Shown: positions 1-7,641 of the stretch, piece by piece
How positions within the stretch are numbered: the first letter of the stretch is position 1
Layout of the letters: each line of letters begins with the position of its first letter
Origin: Ruania rhizosphaerae
GTDB lineage: Bacteria > Actinomycetota > Actinomycetes > Actinomycetales > Beutenbergiaceae
DNA: 64,000 nt
Direction of reading: 5' to 3'
NCBI RefSeq assembly: GCF_009805705.1
Contig: NZ_VSMB01000003.1
Span: 1-64,000, forward strand
Translations under genes and position numbers: made by a program
The notes under the pieces: model-generated
What the model saw: the letters and a program-made list of their open reading frames with translations, nothing else
The model's database searches: none
Told to the model about the DNA's origin: nothing

Positions 1-2
1 CA

Positions 3-134
3 ACAACTGGTCGGAATCCAATAGGCCGAGTCTCCATCAGACCCAGTGCGGTTCACTCCATCATCCAAGGCTGGAAAGCAGCCCTCGGCGAACTCGCACT
101 CGTCTACCCCGACCGCATCAACCCCCACCTGTAA
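3..134 (+). CDS. C-terminal fragment of an IS256/Mutator-type transposase (partial)
   Basis: The reading frame is open from the window edge to a TAA at 132-134 and encodes about 43 residues. The tail reads GWKAALGELALVYPDRINPH, which resembles the end of IS256-family transposases, where a Trp-Lys-x-Ala-Leu-Asn stretch precedes a PDR-type terminus. An IS256-like terminal sequence follows 20 bases downstream and supports the family call. Whether the element is intact upstream cannot be seen. Confidence 0.5.
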   Translation, partial: TTGRNPIGRVSIRPSAVHSIIQGWKAALGELALVYPDRINPHL

Positions 135-149
135 CACCCACTAGACCCG

Positions 150-177
150 CACCATTTACACAGACATCTTGACAAGC
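150..177 (+). repeat. Probable right terminal inverted repeat of the IS256-type element
   Basis: The stretch TTTACACAGACATCTTGACA starting at 155 has the TACACA-(N)-CTTGACA form usual for IS256-family ends and lies just after the transposase stop. The left end lies outside the window, so pairing of the repeats could not be tested. Confidence 0.45.
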
Positions 178-306
178 CCCCGCGGGACCGTTCGTCCTCG
201 GCCGCCGGGCGGCCTGCGGGCGCTGCGTCCCTTGCCACCAGCCACCGTGGGCGCCGGCCGTCGACAGTGATCGATGAACTCGCCCTGACAGCACCAGGAG
301 GCTTGC

Positions 307-396
307 GTGGCACCCACCTTTGGACACATCCCCGGCATACCGATCGATCCGGAACACATCCGCTACCACAGGAGCCTCTGGCCACCGGCACCCTGA
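307..396 (+). pseudogene. Truncated start of an SRA-YDG domain protein gene
   Basis: A strong ribosome binding site (AGGAGG) precedes a GTG at 307 that opens APTFGHIPGIPI. This closely matches the first residues of bacterial SRA-YDG proteins (FGHIPG-hydrophobic-P-x-G). The similarity stops after about 12 codons; the frame ends at 394-396 and the expected asparagine-arginine and GVHRP segments are missing. I read it as a gene start cut off by a deletion. SRA domains bind 5-methylcytosine-type bases and often belong to modification-dependent restriction enzymes, which fits the SRA gene 1.3 kb away. Confidence 0.5.
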
Positions 397-429
397 GCTC
401 CCGAGTTACGTTGCTATATCAAGTCAAGC

Positions 430-446
430 GCGCGCCTTCGGCGCGC
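430..446 (+). terminator. GC-rich hairpin upstream of the PIN-domain gene
   Basis: GCGCGCC and GGCGCGC (430-436 and 440-446) form a perfect 7-bp stem around a TTC loop. No T run follows, so termination is only suggested. It separates the SRA remnant from the PIN gene. Confidence 0.4.
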
Positions 447-468
447 ATTCGCACCAGCCGATGCCTAC

Positions 469-1584
469 GTGTCAGGATCCACTGTGACTGGAAACGCGGA
501 CCCAAGGGTGTACCTAGTCCTCGATAGCACAGAGGTGACTGGCGATTGGCTGCTCGAGGGCGCCGCCTTCCGCGAAGTGGCCAAGATTCGGGGTCTGCGC
601 GTAGCCATACCGGCGCCGGTATCCGCTGAACTCCAGGGCAACCACGAGCGGACGGTTGCCGACATCGAAGCGGCAACGCACAGACTCCTGAGAGATCGGA
701 GGCGACTAGGCCTCACGACGCCTGACTTCGAGCCGTCGACTGTGCCATACGGCGAACTACTGAACGATGCCCTCTCACGGCGCCAGATAGAGATATTGCC
801 ATGGCCAAAGACATCACACGAAGACGTGGTGACCCGCGCTGTCGCTAGACAGGCACCATTCGATCAAAAGGGAGGCGGGTACCGGGACACGCTTGTGTGG
901 CTAACTGTCAAGGAATTGGTCGCGGACGGCTGTCACGTCTACTTGGCGAGCCGAGATCGAGCCTTCCAGAACGACCGCGCAGGTGGCGATGGTCTGGCTA
1001 AATCGCTCCTAAGCGAGGCAGCGACGCTAGAGGGGACAGTCGAACTGGTAACTAACCTCCGGGACTGGGTTCTCGAGCGAGCCGCACAGTCGCCGCGACC
1101 AACAGACGCCGCGCTTATGCAAGTACGCACCGACAGGTTCGTCCAGGAATTTCTCGGCCCTTGGAGCTTCGAGACTGCCCAGATCTACCCTGGCGAGGCG
1201 GGACTTCCACTCGAATCGGAAATCCTTGGTGATGTCGAAATCCTCGATACCGGCGATCTCAAGGTTGCCCTCATTCGTGAACTAAGTGACGGCGGCGCGT
1301 ACGTAGAGTACGAGATGGATGTGAGTCTTGGAATAGAGGGCGTTGTCCCGCTACGGTTCGCACAAACGCACGGGTGGCAGTTCACGGAGAGCCAGCGAGT
1401 TGGGATGGTAACGGTGAAGCCGGTCCTCGACTTAATCGTGAGTTTCGGCGTGACCTTCGAAAGCGAGGATTTCTGCGCTACCGAGTCGAAGGGCTCGAAG
1501 GACTGCGACGAAGAGTCCACTTTTCAAATTGAGTTCATTGCCTACCGCATGAACGACTCTGTTTCTAGTCGGTTCGATAATTGA
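469..1584 (+). CDS. PIN-domain protein (DUF4935-like), putative ribonuclease
   Basis: The protein has 371 residues. Near residue 19 the strand VYLVLDSTEV ends in an Asp typical of the first PIN acidic residue. Around residues 135-165 the order GGGYRDTLVW then VYLASRDRAF matches the DUF4935 subtype, with Asp in RDTLVW and in the SRDRAF turn. The C-terminal 170 residues are acidic and unrecognised. PIN domains are Mg2+-dependent nucleases, usually acting on RNA. No antitoxin gene adjoins it, so it need not be a VapC toxin. It converges on the SRA nuclease gene and both lie between mobile-element scars, suggesting defence cargo. GTG at 469 is the longest start; GTG at 484 is possible. Base composition looks less GC-rich than the sugar loci. 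Confidence 0.75.
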   Translation: MSGSTVTGNADPRVYLVLDSTEVTGDWLLEGAAFREVAKIRGLRVAIPAPVSAELQGNHERTVADIEAATHRLLRDRRRLGLTTPDFEPSTVPYGELLNDALSRRQIEILPWPKTSHEDVVTRAVARQAPFDQKGGGYRDTLVWLTVKELVADGCHVYLASRDRAFQNDRAGGDGLAKSLLSEAATLEGTVELVTNLRDWVLERAAQSPRPTDAALMQVRTDRFVQEFLGPWSFETAQIYPGEAGLPLESEILGDVEILDTGDLKVALIRELSDGGAYVEYEMDVSLGIEGVVPLRFAQTHGWQFTESQRVGMVTVKPVLDLIVSFGVTFESEDFCATESKGSKDCDEESTFQIEFIAYRMNDSVSSRFDN

Positions 1585-1650
1585 CTCTCCCTGGCGATCA
1601 ACAATGGTACGTCCTCCAGGCCGAGCTCATCGAAGCACTCGGCCGTGGTG

Positions 1651-2595
1651 TCACTTTCCCACGAGACTAGCGGGCCAAAGCAGTTCCACTCCTGCCGCAG
1701 CAGCGATATCTGACCATCGGTCGCTAAGCGGTCGTCGGTCGACGAACAGGACACCGCGCGCGTCGAGTTGGTGTGCGTAGTCGAGGACCTGTCCGAGCCC
1801 GAGGCGGAGTTGTCGCACTTCATTCTCGGGAACTATTGATTTTACCTCCGCCACGTACGTGCTATCGCCATCACGCCACGCAAGGTCGTACGGAGGATCG
1901 TCCAGCGAAGGGCTCAAGGGAACCAAAGACTTATCGGCCACCCACTCGGCCAATACGTTCTGCGCGATCGCGTGTGCACGGAGCGAACGATCCTGGAGGT
2001 CTGGGTCGACTGAGAACGGGACGCGCTCTCTATTAGTTGTCGCCGACTCGTTGGCATAGCGGTAGACGGACCCCTCAAGCGACGTCATATCGATGAGCTG
2101 CTCGCGGTCAAGTCCTTCTTCCCGAGGCCCCCCGGGTCCCCGAAAACCCGATGGCCGCAGCCGGAACACGACCACGCGGCGATCGTTCCCCTTGACGTCC
2201 CTCCCTACGTCGAAATAGAACGGCTCACGCTCATCCAACTCAATGGGTCCGACGTATGTGACAATACCCCTCCACCCAGAAAATAGGTGGATTTCCTTCC
2301 CGTCACCTGCAGCCGTGGCTACGGACTTGTTATACCGAACGATTGACTGGTCGCCTGTCTGACCTTCGCCGCAATATTCGAATAGTTGCGAATCAACCCA
2401 GCGATCTTGGCGATAGCCGTGTGCACTACTTGCTTTCTCGTCGGTGAAAAGAAAGACATTAGGCGTGTCCGTGGATGGGGCGATTCCCCCTTGGCGTACG
2501 CCACCCCACCGGTTATGCAGTTGCTTACGCGCGATCTGTGACCCACGCGGGAGGTTAACAGCGGAAGTCCAAGCCCGCGGGGACTGGCTCACCAC
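1651..2595 (-). CDS. Putative modification-dependent restriction endonuclease: ScoMcrA-like SRA domain plus PD-(D/E)XK-like nuclease
   Basis: The protein has 314 residues. Residues about 45-150 hold an SRA-type core: QLFEYCGEGQTGDQ followed by a basic segment, GKEIHLFSGW, then RGIVTYVGPIEL and VVVFRLRP, the order seen in ScoMcrA-like SRA proteins. Residues about 200-310 read YDLAWRDG, then YVAEVKS, then QLRLGLGQVLDYAHQL, fitting a PD-(D/E)XK fold with Asp near 232, the E-V-K triad near 245-247 and the usual Q-x-R-x-G helix. The likely role is recognition of modified bases in invading DNA and cleavage. ScoMcrA itself carries an HNH nuclease, so this domain pairing differs. There is no methylase gene next to it, as expected for a type IV enzyme. 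It converges with the PIN gene. Confidence 0.7.
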   Translation of the reverse strand: MVSQSPRAWTSAVNLPRGSQIARKQLHNRWGGVRQGGIAPSTDTPNVFLFTDEKASSAHGYRQDRWVDSQLFEYCGEGQTGDQSIVRYNKSVATAAGDGKEIHLFSGWRGIVTYVGPIELDEREPFYFDVGRDVKGNDRRVVVFRLRPSGFRGPGGPREEGLDREQLIDMTSLEGSVYRYANESATTNRERVPFSVDPDLQDRSLRAHAIAQNVLAEWVADKSLVPLSPSLDDPPYDLAWRDGDSTYVAEVKSIVPENEVRQLRLGLGQVLDYAHQLDARGVLFVDRRPLSDRWSDIAAAAGVELLWPASLVGK

Positions 2596-2892
2596 GGATG
2601 CCTTAGTCCAGGGGCGTCGCTACTTTCCCAACCTAGTACGACGCCCTCCCCGCCGGACGGGCTGCTCCATGCCTGAATCGGTGCGGTGCACATGCCGCCG
2701 ACCACATGGTTTCGCCAGTTGAGGACGCCATTGCAGAAGGTATGCAAGTGGTCGATCGTCAACCCGCTGAGTCGGACGCGTGGCCGGACCCCAATGAAGC
2801 TCGTCGAAGTGCTGCAGCCTAGTAGTTTAGGCCGTCGATATCGGCAAGCCCTTGCGCGCAGTTCCATGCACTCACGCTATCGGCAGGGAGCC

Positions 2893-3108
2893 GTTCGGCC
2901 GAACAGGGTGCATTGGCGATTTGTCGCGTTCGTCGTGGACGTCTACTCCCGCCGCATCCTGGGCTGGAGAGTAGCCACGAGCATGCGCACCTTCCTGGTC
3001 ACCGACGCCCTGCGTCAGGCGATCGACGTCCGCCACCGCGCTGGCGCCCGCTGGGAGCACGGCCGACTCATCCATCACTCCGACGCTGGGTCTCAATACG
3101 TATCTCTA
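2893..3108 (+). pseudogene. IS3-family transposase (OrfB, rve domain) fragment with internal deletion
   Basis: The frame reads VRPNRVHW, then FVAFVVDVYSRRILGW, then RLIHHSDAGSQYVSL, all typical of the DDE integrase core of IS3 OrfB, with Asp in VVDVYSRR and in HHSDAGSQY. The stretch normally between RPNR and the FVAFVVDV strand, which contains the first catalytic Asp, is missing. The N-terminal HTH and everything after GSQY are also gone. It ends where the recombinase gene ends on the other strand, so a rearrangement joined the two. Confidence 0.75.
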
Positions 3109-3923
3109 GTGTTGAGCGATGGCCTGCACGGTCCGGCGAAGCGCGTCGGAAGGTAGTTGAACATAGACCCTCGTTGTAGTCGGGCTGGTGTGTCCGAGTA
3201 GTTGCTGCACCGTCAGCAGATCCCGGTCCACGGCGTAGGCACGCGTCGCGAACCGGTGTCGTAGAGCGTGCATGGTCGTCCCCTCCGGGAGGAGACGACC
3301 TACGATCTTTCCTACCCATCGCGGGGAGAGGTGTCCGCCGTCGTGCCCGGGGAATGCGTAGCCACCCGTAGCATGGACCCGCGTCCGCAACTGCAACGCC
3401 AGGCCGGGGGAGAGCGGCACCGTACGCTCGCGATCACCCTTGCCGTGCACGCGTAGTGACCAGCCGACCAGGTCCTCCTCGAGGTCCCGCGCGTGCACCT
3501 GCGCGACCTCAGCACGCCGCATACCTGATTCTGCCGCGAGACGTAGCATCAGCCGTTCACGATCGTCCGCGACCCGTAGTGCGGAAGCGTGGGCTTCATC
3601 GCTCGCCGGCCGAGGTTTCGGGACGGCGGGGCGGATCGACTTCAGCCCGACGGCTGGTGAATGGTCTAGGTAGCCGGCCTCGACAGCCCAGCCGTAGAAA
3701 CCTCTCAGCGACGAGCGCACGCTCCGGCGTGTCTCCGTTGCCCACTCCTGTACGCCCAGCCAAGCCGTCAACTCGTCCAGCGTAACTGCCCACGGTCCCG
3801 TCCCATTGCCTTCGCACACCACTCCATGTGCTCACGTCGTCGGTGGACTGTTGATTTCGCGCGCCCCGCGGCTCGCAGGGCTAGCCCCCACGCGTCGATC
3901 GCGTCTCCCCAGGTCGTGATCAT
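3106..3923 (-). pseudogene. Tyrosine recombinase/integrase, frameshifted near 3793-3797
   Basis: From 3823 down to 3106 the frame encodes a complete XerD-like catalytic domain: Arg in GMRRAEV, Lys in GKGDRER, HALRHR, the second His in LLGHTS and the Tyr nucleophile in TRVYVQL. It has no normal N-terminus. Translation upstream in the neighbouring frame, from ATG at 3923, gives TWGDAIDAWGLALRAAG and then RRREHMEWCAKAMGRD, the SAM-like core-binding domain that should precede PWAVTLDEL. Restoring one C within the CC of the GACCGTGG run (minus strand) joins the two into about 272 residues, the usual length. The gene is therefore broken by one base, or the assembly has an error there. It probably moved the island. 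Confidence 0.8.
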
Positions 3924-3926
3924 GGT

Positions 3927-4259
3927 TCACGTTCGCATGGCGCAGGGTCGGATGTAGTTCAGAGCGCGCCCGCCTGTGGATATCCACCGCGACCGGTTGG
4001 TTCGGTCGGCCACCGGAGCGTTCCCTGGCGCACGCACCTTGCTGCCTGGTGGTCGCCCGTTCGAGCACAGCACCAAGCGATGCGTCGAGCCGGCGCGGTT
4101 GCGCACCTTCACGCCGTTCGACTCAGCGTCGAGACGATAATCATGCCTGGCTTTAGATAGCGCGGCGCTCGGATACGGGCTCCTAACCAGAAGATCCCGA
4201 ACGTTGCCGGCGAGCACGGCCTCGAGACCAGAACATTCTTCGACCACGTACTTGAACAA
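3927..4259 (-). CDS. Hypothetical protein, doubtful
   Basis: An open frame of 110 residues starts MFKYVVEECSGLEAVLAGNV and ends just before the recombinase start. I recognise no family. The second half is rich in Arg and Gly without clear secondary structure and may be non-coding. If real, its position just upstream of a recombinase would suit an excisionase or directionality factor, but no helix-turn-helix is visible. Confidence 0.2.
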   Translation of the reverse strand: MFKYVVEECSGLEAVLAGNVRDLLVRSPYPSAALSKARHDYRLDAESNGVKVRNRAGSTHRLVLCSNGRPPGSKVRAPGNAPVADRTNRSRWISTGGRALNYIRPCAMRT

Positions 4260-4553
4260 GAGTGTCAGTTCTAGCTGAGCGTGCCTGCCCGCTCGCGTAG
4301 ATCGCGGACTGCTGGTTGCCCATGAATCGGACGGGTCGAGTTCGGTGGGCGCGTCGCTTTCCCCAAACCCTGGCTCTTCGAACTTCAGGCGGGTTCAAGC
4401 GTTCAGGCGATGAGCAACCCGTTGAGGCAGGTTGGCGGTCATGCGCATGCGCGAGTAACCCCGCGTCACGCCGAGATCGGAGTCAGCCCGTCAGGCGATC
4501 TCGCGGCGGAAATACTGGCTTCGGTGCGCGGTCGCTCGGCTGCCGAGTGAGCG
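4260..4553. other. Island edge without a recognisable gene
   Basis: No frame here has family resemblance or a convincing start. A GCGCATGCGC palindrome lies near 4443. An attachment site for the recombinase may lie here, but no tRNA end or duplicated core was found. Confidence 0.3.
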
Positions 4554-5786
4554 TTAGGTTGTTTGCGCGGCGCTGGCTGATGCCATGACTGCGTGTGTGA
4601 ACAACCGCAGCGCCGCATTCGGCACCCGCTCCAACACGCCCCCCGCCGTCCTGCGCAACTCCAACAACCCCAGGTGGTTCCAGTGGTTGTCGGCGCTGTC
4701 GGTGTCGTATCGGTAGAGCCAGTCGATCAGGGAGAAGAAGGGGAACCACGTGTACCCGGTGATGGGGACGCCGTCGGACCGCAACTCTTCCAGCGCCGCC
4801 AACGATTCCTGCAGCCACTGGATCTTCGCCTCGGGTGACTCGTTGCGTGAGGTCTCGGTGATCGCGATCGGGATTCCATACCGCTCGTGGTTGACCCGCA
4901 CGAGGTCCACGAGCCCCTCGACCCCGCCCTCGCCCGGTACCTCGGCGCCGGCCTCGTCGAATGTGGTGGTGCTGAACCCGGGATAGTAGTTCACGCCCAT
5001 GATGTCCGGGGTCTTGGCGTTGTCGCGGAACCAGGCGAGCTTCTCGGCGCTGATGCCGTGCTCGCGCAGGTGTCCGAACAGTGAGTGCTCCTCGCTGACC
5101 CGACCGAGCACCAGATCCGTCGCGACGAAGCGCCATTCTTCGAGGTGCTCGCGCGAGTGCCCCGGGAAGTGATCGCCCGCGTAGCGGAACCCGGCGTCGA
5201 CGAACACGATCTCTGCCTCCGGCGCCGCCGCGTGGATGGCCTCCTGCGCCCGGGACATGCCCTCGGCCACGGCGGTGACGACCTTGACGTAGCCGTCTTC
5301 ACCGGTCAGGTAGGGGGGCCAGCGCCCGTCGCGGCCGCACCACTGGGCGTTCACGAGCGGCTCGTTCGCCGGGGTAAACGACGTGAACACGCCCCGGTAG
5401 CGCTCGGCCACGGCCCCGGCATACCTCGCGAAGTACTCGGGGTACTTGGCGTTCACGAACGTGTTGTCCAGCCACAGCGGGGTCCCGTAGTGCAGCAGGT
5501 CCACCACGCAGTGCAGCCCGATGTCTTGCATGTGGGCGGCCACTTCGTCGATCCAGGAGAAGTCGAACTCTCCGGGCGCCGGTTCCACCTGGAACCAGGG
5601 GATGCCCCAGCGGATGAATTCTGCTCCCGCTTCCCTCGCCAGATTCAGGTCCTCGCGCCAGTAGTGGTAGTGCTGGGTGAGCTCGTATTCATCGAGCTTG
5701 CGGTGGCCCACCTGTTCCTGCGGGATGAAGGTGTCCTCGATGCCGACCCCGAATGCGATCCGGTCGGTGGAAAAGAAGTGCGTCAT
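4554..5786 (-). CDS. Glycoside hydrolase family 1-like beta-glycosidase
   Basis: The protein has 410 residues, somewhat shorter than typical GH1 enzymes (about 450-480), and no signal peptide, so it acts in the cytoplasm. The acid/base Glu lies in TPANEPLVNAQW (about residue 142) and the nucleophile Glu in IAITETSRN (about residue 311), the clan GH-A arrangement. ITET instead of ITENG and a short C-terminus mark it as a divergent member. The start at 5786 gives MTHFFSTDRIAFGVG, where the barrel begins; longer frames run into the permease gene. It is the last gene of an operon with a CUT1 importer, so it probably hydrolyses the imported oligosaccharide. The exact sugar is unknown. Confidence 0.85.
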   Translation of the reverse strand: MTHFFSTDRIAFGVGIEDTFIPQEQVGHRKLDEYELTQHYHYWREDLNLAREAGAEFIRWGIPWFQVEPAPGEFDFSWIDEVAAHMQDIGLHCVVDLLHYGTPLWLDNTFVNAKYPEYFARYAGAVAERYRGVFTSFTPANEPLVNAQWCGRDGRWPPYLTGEDGYVKVVTAVAEGMSRAQEAIHAAAPEAEIVFVDAGFRYAGDHFPGHSREHLEEWRFVATDLVLGRVSEEHSLFGHLREHGISAEKLAWFRDNAKTPDIMGVNYYPGFSTTTFDEAGAEVPGEGGVEGLVDLVRVNHERYGIPIAITETSRNESPEAKIQWLQESLAALEELRSDGVPITGYTWFPFFSLIDWLYRYDTDSADNHWNHLGLLELRRTAGGVLERVPNAALRLFTHAVMASASAAQTT

Positions 5787-5806
5787 GGGGTGCCTTGGTT
5801 CCTTTG

Positions 5807-6658
5807 CTACTTGATGCCGGTAGTGGCGATGCCGGTGACGAAGGTGCGTTGGATGAGCAGGAAGAACAGGATCAGCGGGATCAGCGCGAGCACGGATCCG
5901 GCCATCAGCAGCCCGTACTCGACCACGTGCTGGCCGGCGAACAGCGCCAGACCGGCCGGCAGGGTGGCGCCGTCGATGGTGTTGGACATGACCAGCGGCC
6001 AGAGCAGGTCGTTCCAGTTGAACTGGAAGTGGAACAACCCCAAGGTGAGCAGCGCGGGTGTGGTCAGCGGCAGCATCACGCGGGTGAAGATCCGCCACTC
6101 GTTGGCGCCGTCGATCCGTGCCGCCTCCTCGAGGTTCTTCGGCAGGGCGAGGAAGAACTGGCGCATGAAGAACACCCCGAACGCGTTCGCCGAGCGGGGC
6201 ACGATCATGCCCGCCACGGTCTGGCCCAGGCCGAGGCTGTGCACCAGGTCATACAGCGGGATGATCACCGCCTGGTAGGGGATCATCAGCATCACGATGA
6301 TGGCGATGAACGCCGCCGTTTTGCCACGGAAGTCGAACCGGGCCAGTGCGTATCCGGCCATCGTGTCGAAGGCCAGGGAGAGCACCATCACCGAGCCGGC
6401 GAAGATGATCGTGTTCCCGTACAGCTGCGCGAACGGGATCGCCGACCAGATTGCGGTGAAGTTCTCCAGCGTCCACGTCTGCGGAAACAGCGTGGGGGAG
6501 GCTGAAGCTGCCTCGGCGTTCGGTTTGAACGCCGTCAGGACCGACCACACGATCGGAAAGATCATCAGCAGCCCGATGCCGGCCATCGCGACCGTGAGGG
6601 AGATCGTCCAGGCGCGCCGCAGCGAGCGGTGGGTGCTGGGGGAGAGGTCGAGTGTCAT
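5807..6658 (-). CDS. CUT1 sugar ABC transporter permease (MalG type)
   Basis: The protein has 283 residues with six predicted membrane helices. The cytoplasmic EAA loop reads EEAARIDGANEWRIFTRVMLP, which docks to the ATPase. The C-terminal FVTGIATTGIK is typical of MalG-type subunits. The start at 6658 overlaps the stop of the upstream permease (ATGA), so the two are translationally coupled. It imports the substrate of the neighbouring GH1 enzyme by inference. Confidence 0.93.
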   Translation of the reverse strand: MTLDLSPSTHRSLRRAWTISLTVAMAGIGLLMIFPIVWSVLTAFKPNAEAASASPTLFPQTWTLENFTAIWSAIPFAQLYGNTIIFAGSVMVLSLAFDTMAGYALARFDFRGKTAAFIAIIVMLMIPYQAVIIPLYDLVHSLGLGQTVAGMIVPRSANAFGVFFMRQFFLALPKNLEEAARIDGANEWRIFTRVMLPLTTPALLTLGLFHFQFNWNDLLWPLVMSNTIDGATLPAGLALFAGQHVVEYGLLMAGSVLALIPLILFFLLIQRTFVTGIATTGIK

Positions 6659-7554
6659 CAGTAGCGCACCTGCCTGCGGCCGAAGTAGAGGTATTGCACC
6701 AGCGAGAACGCCAGGATCAGCAGCAACAGCACCACCGAGACCGCCGAGCCGTACCCGAACTCCAGGTTGCTGATGCCCACCCGGTTGACCAGCACCACGA
6801 GGGTCTCGGTGCTCATCGCCGGCCCGCCGTTGGTCATCACCTTGATCTGGTCGAACACCTGGAAGCTGGCGATCGCTGCCAGGATGCTCACCAACATGGT
6901 CTGGTTGCTCAGCAAGGGCAGCGTGACTGCACGGAACTTCTGCAGGCGACTTGCGCCGTCGAGCTGGGCGGCCTCGTAGAGGTCGCTGGGAATGGACTGC
7001 AGCCCGGCGAGGAACATCACCATGTAGAAGCCCACGTTCTTCCACACGCCCACGGCCATCACGGCCGCCATCGCCGTGCCCGGCTGCGCGAGTGCGCCCT
7101 GCGTAGGCGCCAGCCCGACGGCGGAGAGCCAGTGGGTCACCAGCCCATAGTTGGGATCGAGTAAGAAACGAAAGGCGATCGAGACCACAGCCAGGGAGAC
7201 CACGAAGGGCACGAAGACGGCCGTGCGGACGATGCCCCGGCCGAAGAAGCGGGCGTTCAGCGCCATGGCCAGGGCCAGCGCCAGCGCGATGGTCACCGGG
7301 GTCACCACCGCGGCGTAGAGCACCGTGTTCTGGAAGGCGTTGGTGACCTGGTCATCGCCCAGGAGCGCGCGGTAGTTCTCCAGCCCCACCCACTCCGGGG
7401 GCGTGAGCAGGCTGTACTCGGTGAAGGACAGGTAGGCGGTGCGCACCAGCGGCCAGGCGGTGAACAAGGTCAGCAGCAGCAGGCCGGGGGCGAGGAACAT
7501 CCACGCTGCCCGGGCCTGGCGGCCGGCGACGGTATGGACGGAACCGAATCTCAT
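6658..7554 (-). CDS. CUT1 sugar ABC transporter permease (MalF type)
   Basis: The protein has 298 residues with six membrane helices, the first at WMFLAPGLLLLTLFTAWPLV. The EAA loop reads YEAAQLDGASRLQKFRAVTLP. It pairs with the MalG-type subunit downstream and the binding protein upstream. No ATPase gene is present in the operon. Confidence 0.93.
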   Translation of the reverse strand: MRFGSVHTVAGRQARAAWMFLAPGLLLLTLFTAWPLVRTAYLSFTEYSLLTPPEWVGLENYRALLGDDQVTNAFQNTVLYAAVVTPVTIALALALAMALNARFFGRGIVRTAVFVPFVVSLAVVSIAFRFLLDPNYGLVTHWLSAVGLAPTQGALAQPGTAMAAVMAVGVWKNVGFYMVMFLAGLQSIPSDLYEAAQLDGASRLQKFRAVTLPLLSNQTMLVSILAAIASFQVFDQIKVMTNGGPAMSTETLVVLVNRVGISNLEFGYGSAVSVVLLLLILAFSLVQYLYFGRRQVRY

Positions 7555-7605
7555 CTGTGCGCTCTCGTCTCTGGGGTCTCGGCTCAGGCGATTCCAGCGG
7601 TCGGT

Positions 7606-7633
7606 GGGGCGGGCTCACGGGTGAGCCCGCCCC
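7606..7633 (-). terminator. Strong hairpin between binding protein and permease genes
   Basis: Two perfect 13-base arms (7606-7618 and 7621-7633) with a two-base loop lie just after the binding-protein stop. No T run follows in the direction of transcription. It probably acts as a partial terminator or 3'-end stabiliser, giving more binding protein than permease. Confidence 0.7.
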
Positions 7634-7641
7634 CGAGCGGG

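Noticed and set aside
4375-4420. tRNA-like GGTTCAA stretch near the island edge
   Set aside because: No acceptor or anticodon stem could be drawn around it.
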